Program-made: the position numbers and the translations under genes
Notes under the pieces: model-generated
The model's input: only the letters and a program-made list of their open reading frames with translations
Database searches by the model: none
Told to the model about the DNA's origin: nothing
Assembly (NCBI RefSeq): GCF_004151235.1
Contig: NZ_JUIV01000007.1
Span: 124,001 to 188,000 of the forward strand
DNA from: Flavobacterium anhuiense
GTDB lineage: Bacteria > Bacteroidota > Bacteroidia > Flavobacteriales > Flavobacteriaceae
Length of the DNA: 64,000 bases
Direction of reading: 5' to 3'
Shown here: one piece after another, positions 57,240 through 64,000 of the stretch
How the letters are laid out: each line of letters opens with the position of its first letter
How positions within the stretch are numbered: the stretch's first letter is position 1

Positions 57240-59015
57240 TTATTTTTTCTCAGTTTTTTCCATTTTAGCTTTTAAAGCAGCTAATACATCATTGTTATCA
57301 CCTAAAGTAGCAGCTGGTGCGTTTGTAGATGCAGATGCAGTAGTTTCAGCAGCAGCTTTCACGTTTTTCTCTTCTTCTTCTCTGAAGATAGCAGTGTGAG
57401 AAGCAACTACTCTTTTGAATTCTTTGTTGAACTCGATTACTTTGAAATCAGCAGTATCACCTTTTTTCAATTTCTTTCCGTCTTCTTTTTCAAGGTGACG
57501 AGTAGGAATGAAAGCAACGATATCATCTCCGAATTCTACAGTAGCTCCTTTGTCAACGATTTCAGAAATCTCACCGTTGTGGATAGTTCCTACAGCGAAA
57601 GAATCTTCGTATTGATCCCAAGGATTAGCAGTAGTTTGTTTGTGACCTAAAGATAATTTACGTCCTTCAACATCTAATTCTAATACTACAACATCAAGTT
57701 TTTCACCAACGTTTACAAACTCAGATGGGTGTTTAATTTTCTTAGTCCAAGATAAGTCAGAAATGTAGATTAATCCATCAATTCCTTCTTCTAATTCTAC
57801 GAAAATACCAAAGTTTGTAAAGTTTCTAACGATACCTGTATGTTTAGAACCTACTGGGTATTTAGAAGTAATGTCAGTCCATGGATCTTGAGTCAATTGT
57901 TTGATACCTAATGACATCTTACGATCTTCTCTGTCAAGAGTTAAGATAACTGCTTCAACAACATCTCCAACTTTCACGAAGTCCTGAGCAGAACGTAAGT
58001 GAGTTGACCATGACATTTCAGAAACGTGGATTAAACCTTCAACACCTTCAGCAACTTCGATGAAAGCACCATAATCAGCGATTACAACTACTTTACCTTT
58101 AACTTTGTCACCAACAGTTAAGTTAGCATCTAAAGCATCCCATGGGTGAGCGTTTAATTGTTTCAATCCTAATTGAATTCTTGTTTTCTCATCATCGAAA
58201 TCAAGGATTACAACGTTTAATTTTTGGTCTAATTCAAGAACTTCACTTGGGTGGTTGATTCTACTCCAAGAAAGGTCAGTAATGTGAATTAATCCGTCAA
58301 CACCACCTAAGTCAATGAACACACCATAAGAAGTAATGTTTTTAACAACACCTTCTAATACTTGTCCTTTTTGTAATTGACCGATGATTTCTTTTTTCTG
58401 TACTTCAATGTCAGCCTCGATAAGCGCTTTATGAGATACAACTACGTTTTTGAATTCGTGGTTGATTTTTACCACTTTGAATTCCATCATTTTGTTTACA
58501 TATACATCGTAGTCTCTAATTGGCTTAACGTCAATTTGAGATCCAGGTAAGAACGCTTCGATTCCGAATACGTCAACAATCATACCTCCTTTAGTTCTAC
58601 ATTTAACAAAACCGTTAACGATTTCTCCAGTTTCATTAGCTGCAATAACTCTATCCCAAGATTTGATAGTACGTGCTTTTCTGTGAGATAATACTAATTG
58701 ACCTGTTTTATCCTCACGGATGTCGATTAATACTTCTACTTTGTCACCTACTTTTAAGTTTGGGTTGTAACGAAATTCGTTTAAAGAAATAACACCTTCA
58801 GATTTAGCATTGATATCAACGATAACGTCTCTATCTGTAATTCTAACTACAACTCCTTCAACTACTTCTTCTTGATCTGTAGCGATGAAAGTTTTAGATA
58901 CTAGTTCCTCAAACTCTTGTAAGTTTTTTTCATCTACTGCATCGATTCCTTCTTGGAAGTTGTGCCAGTTAAAATTTGCTAAAAACTCTTCTTGTGATTT
59001 TGTTTGTTCAGACAT
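57240..59015 (-). CDS. rpsA: 30S ribosomal protein S1
   Basis: The 591-residue protein has six S1 OB-fold repeats at about 48-113, 130-196, 215-285, 300-371, 388-458 and 474-542. Repeats 3-5 show the canonical pattern YGVFIDLGGVDGLIHITDLS, YGAFIEVAEGVEGLIHVSEM and FGIFVELEEGIDGLIYISDL, each followed by WS or WT. The C-terminal 45 residues are Ala/Thr/Glu-rich and probably disordered. S1 guides mRNA to the ribosome, which matters in Bacteroidota because Shine-Dalgarno signals are weak. A promoter lies 120 nt upstream. Confidence 0.97.
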   Translation of the reverse strand: MSEQTKSQEEFLANFNWHNFQEGIDAVDEKNLQEFEELVSKTFIATDQEEVVEGVVVRITDRDVIVDINAKSEGVISLNEFRYNPNLKVGDKVEVLIDIREDKTGQLVLSHRKARTIKSWDRVIAANETGEIVNGFVKCRTKGGMIVDVFGIEAFLPGSQIDVKPIRDYDVYVNKMMEFKVVKINHEFKNVVVSHKALIEADIEVQKKEIIGQLQKGQVLEGVVKNITSYGVFIDLGGVDGLIHITDLSWSRINHPSEVLELDQKLNVVILDFDDEKTRIQLGLKQLNAHPWDALDANLTVGDKVKGKVVVIADYGAFIEVAEGVEGLIHVSEMSWSTHLRSAQDFVKVGDVVEAVILTLDREDRKMSLGIKQLTQDPWTDITSKYPVGSKHTGIVRNFTNFGIFVELEEGIDGLIYISDLSWTKKIKHPSEFVNVGEKLDVVVLELDVEGRKLSLGHKQTTANPWDQYEDSFAVGTIHNGEISEIVDKGATVEFGDDIVAFIPTRHLEKEDGKKLKKGDTADFKVIEFNKEFKRVVASHTAIFREEEEKNVKAAAETTASASTNAPAATLGDNNDVLAALKAKMEKTEKK

Positions 59016-59134
59016 GCTGATAAAAAAATTTGTATTCTGTTTTTCTCGAGTTTCTCTATGCGATAGAAAATACAGAAGTTGTTTTACATAAATGGTTGAT
59101 ACCTAAAGGAAACTCTTCTCTGCCAAAAGGTTTG
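59016..59134 (-). promoter_or_regulatory. rpsA leader with possible hairpin
   Basis: The mRNA leader of about 110 nt contains TTCTGT and ACAGAA that can pair, enclosing TTTCTATCGCATAGAGAAA, a smaller hairpin. S1 is known to regulate its own synthesis in E. coli, so a structured leader is plausible, but no known leader motif was recognised. Confidence 0.35.
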
Positions 59135-59164
59135 CAAAATTACTACAAATATTTGGATTTACAA
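59135..59164 (-). promoter_or_regulatory. Promoter of rpsA, TTG-N19-TAATTTTG
   Basis: Minus-strand TTG (59164-59162) and TAATTTTG (59142-59135), followed by C, give a start near 59128. Confidence 0.65.
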
Positions 59165-59229
59165 AATATTTTCTGATTGATTATCAGTTGATTATTAAGA
59201 AGCAGAAGATTTGGGGTTTCAAAAGACGC

Positions 59230-59303
59230 TTAGTCCCGCTATCCGTTGCAATCTTTTGTGCCAAACACCGGCACAAAAGGATTTCCACTTCTATCGGGGC
59301 TAG
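59230..59303 (-). ncRNA. Structured element resembling the Flavo-1 RNA motif, copy B
   Basis: On the minus strand it starts CTAGCCCCGATAGAAGTGG and ends AACGGATAGCGGGACTA, the same ends as copy A at 7936-8031. The inner perfect stem is CTTTTGTGCC against GGCACAAAAG (59279-59270 and 59262-59253), which differs in sequence from copy A. Stem conserved and sequence changed is the mark of a structured RNA. It lies between the nucleoside permease terminator and the rpsA promoter. Confidence 0.62.
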
Positions 59304-59343
59304 ATTAGAAAGTCTCGTTTTCATAAGAACCTTAAAAACGAAA

Positions 59344-59369
59344 CCCGACAGGTTTAAAAACCTGTCGGG
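59344..59369 (-). terminator. Terminator after the nucleoside permease gene
   Basis: CCCGACAGGTTT (59344-59355) pairs with AAACCTGTCGGG (59358-59369). On the minus strand the stem is followed by TTTCGTTTTTAAGG. It lies about 60 nt after the permease stop. Confidence 0.75.
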
Positions 59370-59429
59370 CTTACTATGTGCAACTATCTTTGTTGTAGTT
59401 TTAAAATTCAACAAAGATTATTTCTAATA

Positions 59430-60806
59430 CTAATGACTCAAATTCTCAATCTCTTTTGGATCATGTTTGTGTTTAAACAAAACAGCAAAAGCAATTGCAA
59501 TCACCAAAGCATAAAGTGCAAACGAAAGCCAGATTGTGTGCCAGTCTTTCATTAAAACTGGATTTGTAAAAATTCCGTCTGCAGAAATAGAGTTTCCTTG
59601 ACTTTTTACAAATTCTACCATCTTTTCATTAGTAGCATCTGTTTGTAAAAATCCTGCTAATTCTGTAGTATTAGCAAACGATTCTGTAAAGAAACGATCA
59701 ATTGCCCAACCAGAAGTCAAACTTCCTAAAACCGCTCCTACTCCATTGGTCATCATCATAAATAAACCTTGTGCAGAAGAACGAATTTTAGAATCGGTAT
59801 TACTTTCTACGAATAAAGAACCTGAAATATTGAAGAAATCAAATGCCATTCCGTAAACGATACAAGAAAGGATAATCATCCATAAACCATTTACAGGATC
59901 TCCAAAAGCAAATAATCCGAAACGTAAAACCCAAGCCAACATACTGATCAGCATAACTTGTTTGATTCCGAAACGTCTCAAGAAAAACGGAATTGCCAAA
60001 ATAAACAACGTCTCAGAAACCTGAGAAATCGACATAATAATAGTCGAATATTTAATCACAAATGAATCTGCATATTTAGGAAAATGTTTAAATTCATCCA
60101 AAAACACATCTCCATAAGCATTTGTTAATTGAAGCGCTCCTCCTAAAAACATAGAAAAAACAAAAAACAAAGCCATTTTGTAATTAGCAAAAAGCTTAAA
60201 CGATTCTAAACCAAAAGTTTCAATCCAAGTTGCATTTTCCTTAATTAAACGTTGTGGTTCACATTTTGGCAATGTAAAAGCGTATAAACCTAAAATTAAA
60301 GCGCCTGCTCCAGCAATATAAAACTGATATTCAGTTGCTTTACTTCCACTCAAATTGGTAATCCACATGGCAACAATAAAACCAATTGTACCCCAAACAC
60401 GAATTGGCGGAAAATCTTTTACAATGTTTTTATTGTTTAACTTAAGCGAAGTATAAGATATAGAGTTACTTAAAGCAATTGTTGGCATATAGCAGCACAT
60501 TGCCAAAAGCATAACTATAATAAAAGTATCTGGTGTAGTAACTTGCGCAATTCCAAATAAAACTGCAGCGTATAAAATATGAAGAATTCCGTAAAGCTTT
60601 TCAGCATTTACCCATCTGTCGGCAATAATACCTGTTAGAGTTGGCATAAAAAGAGAAGCGATTCCCATAGTTCCGAAAACTAGTCCAAATTGAGTTCCTT
60701 CCCAGTTTTTTGTGCCAAACCAATAATTTCCAATTGTTATAAGCCAGGCTCCCCAAACAAAAAATTGAAGAAAGCTCATTAAAATCAATCTATTTTTAAT
60801 CCCCAT
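59430..60806 (-). CDS. Nucleoside permease, MFS NupG-type
   Basis: The 458-residue protein has 12 membrane helices. It begins KNRLILMSFLQFFVWGAWLI, has GLVFGTMGIASLFMPTLTGI then IADRWVNAEKLYG, and the repeated half with MLISMLAWVLRFGLFAFGDP and DFFNISGSLFVESNTDSKIR. These match the NupG nucleoside:proton symporter branch. An inserted loop of about 60 residues lies between helices 11 and 12. Which nucleosides it imports is inferred, not shown. Stop codon 59430 is followed by a terminator. Confidence 0.85.
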   Translation of the reverse strand: MGIKNRLILMSFLQFFVWGAWLITIGNYWFGTKNWEGTQFGLVFGTMGIASLFMPTLTGIIADRWVNAEKLYGILHILYAAVLFGIAQVTTPDTFIIVMLLAMCCYMPTIALSNSISYTSLKLNNKNIVKDFPPIRVWGTIGFIVAMWITNLSGSKATEYQFYIAGAGALILGLYAFTLPKCEPQRLIKENATWIETFGLESFKLFANYKMALFFVFSMFLGGALQLTNAYGDVFLDEFKHFPKYADSFVIKYSTIIMSISQVSETLFILAIPFFLRRFGIKQVMLISMLAWVLRFGLFAFGDPVNGLWMIILSCIVYGMAFDFFNISGSLFVESNTDSKIRSSAQGLFMMMTNGVGAVLGSLTSGWAIDRFFTESFANTTELAGFLQTDATNEKMVEFVKSQGNSISADGIFTNPVLMKDWHTIWLSFALYALVIAIAFAVLFKHKHDPKEIENLSH

Positions 60807-60875
60807 ATAATTAAAATTGTTCTTTAGTAAAAATGAAGCGGTAAAACTACCATTTAAAATAATATCTGCAAAAAA

Positions 60876-61568
60876 TTATGCTGTTTTAACAACATCATTC
60901 ACTAATTCAAGAACTGCAGCAAATTGTTCTTCTCTACTTAAGTAAGAATTATCAATCTCAATCGCATCATCAGCAATGACCAAAGGAGAATCTGCACGGT
61001 GCGTATCCATATCATCTCTTTCGATAACATTTTTCAAAACATCTTCATAAGACACATTGTCTCCTTTTGCCTGTAACTCGTCAAAACGTCTTTGCGCACG
61101 AGTTTCAGCGCTTGCTGTCATGAAAATTTTAAGTTCTGCATTTGGAAAAACAACGGTTCCAATATCACGACCATCCATCACGATGGCTTTATTTTTTCCC
61201 ATTTCCTGCTGCTGTTCTACTAATTTAGCACGAACTTCTGAAACTGCCGCTACTTTACTTACAAAATTAGAAACTTCGATAGTTCTAATCTGCTTCTCCA
61301 CGTTTTCACCATTCAAATACATTTCGGCAAAACCCAAATCTGCATTATATCTAAATTCAAGTTTAATATCGGCTAATGCTTCAATCAAAGCTTCTTTCTT
61401 AAAAAAATCTGCTCCAATCAAATTATGTTGCATGGCAAAATACGCTACTGCCCGATACATCGCTCCAGTATCTACATAAACATACTCTAGTTCTTTTGCC
61501 AATTGTTTTGCAAGAGTACTTTTTCCTGTAGATGAAAATCCGTCGATCGCAATGGTAATTTTTTTCAA
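60876..61568 (-). CDS. cmk: Cytidylate kinase
   Basis: Phosphorylates CMP and dCMP with ATP. The 230-residue protein has the P-loop AIDGFSSTGKSTLAK at residues 7-21, YVDTGAMYRAVAYFAMQ, DGRDIGTVVFPNAELKIFMT, and RDDMDTHRADSPL near the end. Size is normal. It is encoded on the same strand as porQ, with a 190-nt gap holding a -7 element. Confidence 0.97.
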   Translation of the reverse strand: MKKITIAIDGFSSTGKSTLAKQLAKELEYVYVDTGAMYRAVAYFAMQHNLIGADFFKKEALIEALADIKLEFRYNADLGFAEMYLNGENVEKQIRTIEVSNFVSKVAAVSEVRAKLVEQQQEMGKNKAIVMDGRDIGTVVFPNAELKIFMTASAETRAQRRFDELQAKGDNVSYEDVLKNVIERDDMDTHRADSPLVIADDAIEIDNSYLSREEQFAAVLELVNDVVKTA

Positions 61569-61633
61569 TTTTTTGTTTTTAAATTTTTATTCTATTAAAG
61601 ACTGCTTCAAGTCAAAAACAGTCAAAACTAATG

Positions 61634-61641
61634 CAAATGTA
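61634..61641 (-). promoter_or_regulatory. -7 element TACATTTG for cmk
   Basis: Minus-strand TACATTTGCAT gives a start near 61627, about 59 nt before the ATG. No -33 TTG was seen at the right distance. Confidence 0.4.
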
Positions 61642-61758
61642 GCCATCTTTATTTTTATATAAAGCATCTAAATTATTTGTTTTATCAGGAATAAATTATA
61701 GAACAAAAACTTTTATTATATGGCTATAAAAAAAAGCAAATAAAACAGCTTCATGAAA

Positions 61759-62778
61759 TTATTGAAAATTTAAAGTCAAGCCAAAAAGACTTGTATTGGC
61801 CGCCAATGTATATCTAGAATACGAATAATTAAACTTTAACTTATTCATTCTTAAACCGAAACCTAATGAGACACCAGAAAAATTGCGCTGTTCATTAACC
61901 CTTAATTCTTCGCCTCTTCTAAAATTATATCCTACACGAAAATTAAATGCTCTTTTAGGAAAAAGCTCCACTCCAAAAGCCACGTGTCTCAAAGCATTAT
62001 TTACAAATGAAACTTTCTCAGGACTCGTAGATCCGTCAATGTTGGTTTCTCCACGATTGGGATTCGAAAAAGAGATATTCCATTGTTGCAAATTTTCTAA
62101 TGAAAGATGCCAACGAATGGGCACATGTTCTAATTCTTGCGAAATACCAGCTACGATTTCAAACGGAAGATTTTCTTTAATTCCTGAATACGTTGTAAAC
62201 TGTGTTCCCATATTTCTAAACACAAGAGCAAAATTCAGATCATTCATTTCATTTACATAAAGAAAACCCAAATCAAGTGCGCCACCAATCGAATTATAAC
62301 TTTCTAGAGATGACGTAATCAATTTAGCACTTGCTCCTATATAAAAGTCTGTAAAAGGGACATTGTATGCATATCCAAGTGACAAAGCGCCTTCGCTTCC
62401 TGTAAAATTAGAAGTTGCCTGGCCATTTTCGTCATAACCTTCAAATGTACCATAGTTTACATACGTAACGCCAGCATAAAAAGTCTGCACATGCCTATCA
62501 TAAGTATAGGCGTACGACGCTGTTCCGTATGAAGCTTCTCCGTAATAACTTCCGTAATTCAATGCCAAATGATTATCCATGTCTGAGTTTATTAGTGCAG
62601 GATTTGACATGGCTTGATTGACATCTTCATCATAGATCGTGATTATATCGCCTCCTAATGCGGCCTGTCTTGGCGAAGTGGTTAGATTTAAAAATTGATA
62701 GGTGTAGCGCCCTCCTACTTGTCCGAAAGAATACGAACAAATTAAGATCACAGAAAATAAAACAACTTTTTTAAACAT
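61759..62778 (-). CDS. porQ: Type IX secretion system outer-membrane protein PorQ
   Basis: The 339-residue protein begins MFKKVVLFSVILICSYSFGQ, a signal peptide. The mature part starts GGRYTYQFLNLTTSPRQAAL then GGDIITIYDEDVNQAMSNPA, a pattern typical of PorQ/PorV-like OmpP1-type barrels, and the rest is a 14-strand-like beta barrel. PorQ takes part in type IX protein export; the LRR protein with a T9SS tail shows that the pathway is used here. ATG 62778 is chosen; the longer frame starts with a GTG 15 nt upstream. Confidence 0.9.
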   Translation of the reverse strand: MFKKVVLFSVILICSYSFGQVGGRYTYQFLNLTTSPRQAALGGDIITIYDEDVNQAMSNPALINSDMDNHLALNYGSYYGEASYGTASYAYTYDRHVQTFYAGVTYVNYGTFEGYDENGQATSNFTGSEGALSLGYAYNVPFTDFYIGASAKLITSSLESYNSIGGALDLGFLYVNEMNDLNFALVFRNMGTQFTTYSGIKENLPFEIVAGISQELEHVPIRWHLSLENLQQWNISFSNPNRGETNIDGSTSPEKVSFVNNALRHVAFGVELFPKRAFNFRVGYNFRRGEELRVNEQRNFSGVSLGFGLRMNKLKFNYSYSRYTLAANTSLFGLTLNFQ

Positions 62779-62815
62779 TTGTTTTTGGCGCACCTATATG
62801 GGAATAACGCAACTG

Positions 62816-62823
62816 CAAATATA
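62816..62823 (-). promoter_or_regulatory. -7 element TATATTTG for porQ
   Basis: Minus-strand TATATTTGCAG gives a start near 62809, about 31 nt before ATG 62778. The nearest upstream TTG is too far for a -33 box. Confidence 0.45.
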
Positions 62824-62858
62824 AAATTATATCCCTCTTAAAATAAAGTCAAATAAAA

Positions 62859-62899
62859 AAATTCCAAATCCCAATGAGAAAATTGGAATTTGGAATTTG
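62859..62899. repeat. Palindromic AATTCCAA repeat, copy 4
   Basis: AAATTCCAAATCCCAA against TTGGAATTTGGAATTT, about 5 bp apart, right after the lon stop codon; it may end lon transcription. Confidence 0.8.
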
Positions 62900-62920
62900 A
62901 CAATTTAAAGTTTTTAAAAT

Positions 62921-64000
62921 TTACTTTAATTCTTTTGCATTTTTAACTTTTTGATCAGTCAAAGCGATTGCTAAAACTTCGCTCATTTCTTTTACATAAT
63001 GAAAAGAAAGACCTTCTAAGTACTCCGCTTTTATTTCATCAATATCGCTTTTGTTTTCGTGGCAAAGAATGATTTCTTTTATTCCAGCTCTTTTAGCAGC
63101 TAAGATTTTCTCTTTGATTCCGCCAACTGGAAGCACTTTTCCGCGAAGAGTGATTTCTCCTGTCATAGCTAGGCTTTTCTTAACTTTTTTCTGAGTTAAA
63201 AGCGAAACTAACGAAGTAAGCATTGCAATACCAGCACTTGGTCCGTCTTTTGGAGTTGCTCCTTCTGGAACGTGCAAGTGAATGTTGTATTTCTGGAACA
63301 ATTCTGTGCTAATACCTAATTTCTTAGCATTTGCCTTAATATATTCTAATGCAATTGTAGCAGATTCTTTCATTACAGTTCCAAGATTTCCTGTAATGGT
63401 CAATGAACCTTTTCCTTCAGAAATTAAAGATTCAATAAAGAGAATATCTCCTCCAACACTTGTCCAAGCTAAACCTGTTACAACACCGGCAACATCATTA
63501 TTTTCGTATTTATCACGCTCTAATCTTGGCACTCCCAAAATTGCCACAATATCTTCATCTGTAACTTTTTTGTTGTACTCCTCTTCCATCGCAACAGATT
63601 TTGCTGCATTTCTGATAACTTGAGCAATTTTAGTTTCTAAGTTACGAACGCCAGATTCTCTTGTATAACCTTCAATGATTTTTTCTAATTGTTTTTTGCC
63701 AATAGTTAAATCTTTTGCAGTTAAACCGTGAGCTTCCAACTGTTTTGGAAATAAATGTCTTTTCGCAATTTCTACTTTTTCTTCGATTGTATAACCTGAC
63801 ATTTTGATTACTTCCATTCTGTCACGCAAAGCTGGCTGAATTGCCGCCATGTTATTTGAAGTCGCAATAAACATCACTTTAGACAGATCATATCCCATTT
63901 CAAGGAAGTTATCATAAAAAGCACTGTTTTGCTCAGGATCTAAAACCTCCAATAAAGCTGAAGATGGATCGCCACTATTGCCGTTTGATAATTTATCAAT
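62921..64000 (-). CDS. lon: ATP-dependent protease Lon (5' part missing)
   Basis: The C-terminal 359 residues are visible; the start lies beyond the right edge. The part begins in the AAA+ domain ([40 protein letters not shown]: sensor 1 and arginine finger) and ends in the protease domain. That domain holds the catalytic serine in [16 protein letters not shown] and the catalytic lysine in [15 protein letters not shown]. Lon removes damaged proteins in the cytosol. The TAA stop is at 62921-62923. Confidence 0.97.
   Translation of the reverse strand: MDKLSNGNSGDPSSALLEVLDPEQNSAFYDNFLEMGYDLSKVMFIATSNNMAAIQPALRDRMEVIKMSGYTIEEKVEIAKRHLFPKQLEAHGLTAKDLTIGKKQLEKIIEGYTRESGVRNLETKIAQVIRNAAKSVAMEEEYNKKVTDEDIVAILGVPRLERDKYENNDVAGVVTGLAWTSVGGDILFIESLISEGKGSLTITGNLGTVMKESATIALEYIKANAKKLGISTELFQKYNIHLHVPEGATPKDGPSAGIAMLTSLVSLLTQKKVKKSLAMTGEITLRGKVLPVGGIKEKILAAKRAGIKEIILCHENKSDIDEIKAEYLEGLSFHYVKEMSEVLAIALTDQKVKNAKELK

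Overview
The window looks like chromosomal DNA of a Flavobacterium-type Bacteroidota. Four things support this: AT-rich sequence, promoters of the Bacteroidota form TTG-N17-23-TAnnTTTG in place of E. coli -35/-10 boxes, a type IX secretion gene (porQ) with a T9SS-tailed protein, and several dispersed palindromic intergenic repeats of the kind seen in Flavobacterium. I saw no rRNA, tRNA, CRISPR array, IS element or prophage. Most genes are housekeeping or ordinary accessory genes, so the unusual signals are mainly in the intergenic DNA and in one duplicated regulatory operon.

Layout. 1-4.6 kb: a cut-off class V aminotransferase, then a thiol/redox neighbourhood (msrA, selO, ypdA, CYTH phosphatase). 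4.8-14.6 kb: menaquinone genes on the minus strand (menD, menB, menA, menC) interspersed with cvfB, DUF2853, a UPF0173 hydrolase and a TPR protein; menE, menF and menH are not here. 14.7-20.5 kb: thioredoxin-like protein, GNAT, periplasmic peroxidase, an island of possible small genes, an ECF sigma/anti-sigma pair, DoxX and DUF3667. 20.5-23.7 kb: a fused CcsBA cytochrome c maturation protein. 24-30.5 kb: a plus-strand run (DUF2520, KdsC-like, UbiA prenyltransferase, Maf, MscS-like, AI-2E, outer-membrane barrel). 30.7-39 kb: His-rich exported protein, LVIVD lipoprotein, PIG-L deacetylase, a sodium symporter with a 35-residue membrane peptide, and two membrane/sensor proteins. 39-44 kb: a TetR unit with visible operators, DUF2911, HAD, tcdA, TatD, DUF1684. 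44-45.3 kb: MFS exporter. 45.4-51.2 kb: a tandemly duplicated BlaI/M56 (BlaR1-like) operon followed by a serine hydrolase. 51.3-57.1 kb: small conserved protein, EamA exporter, fasciclin protein, two ExbD paralogues, a large LRR/T9SS protein. 57.2-64 kb: rpsA, nucleoside permease, cmk, porQ, and lon, which runs off the right edge.

Best candidates for something new: (1) the duplicated BlaI/M56 operon, whose single promoter carries half-sites alternating with a strict 20-bp period, whose two sensor copies have completely different periplasmic tails, and which is followed by a beta-lactamase-fold enzyme with a C-terminal E-set-like domain; (2) palindromic intergenic arrays with an 8-bp period, which by arithmetic place stop codons in all frames on both strands and do supply the stop codons of menC, the TPR gene and tcdA; (3) two structured elements with conserved ends but different perfect hairpins, probably Flavo-1 RNAs; (4) a minus-strand pair of very small ORFs ending in a terminator at 17.2-17.65 kb.

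All calls are by reading. Percentages and spacings were counted by eye and no database search was run.
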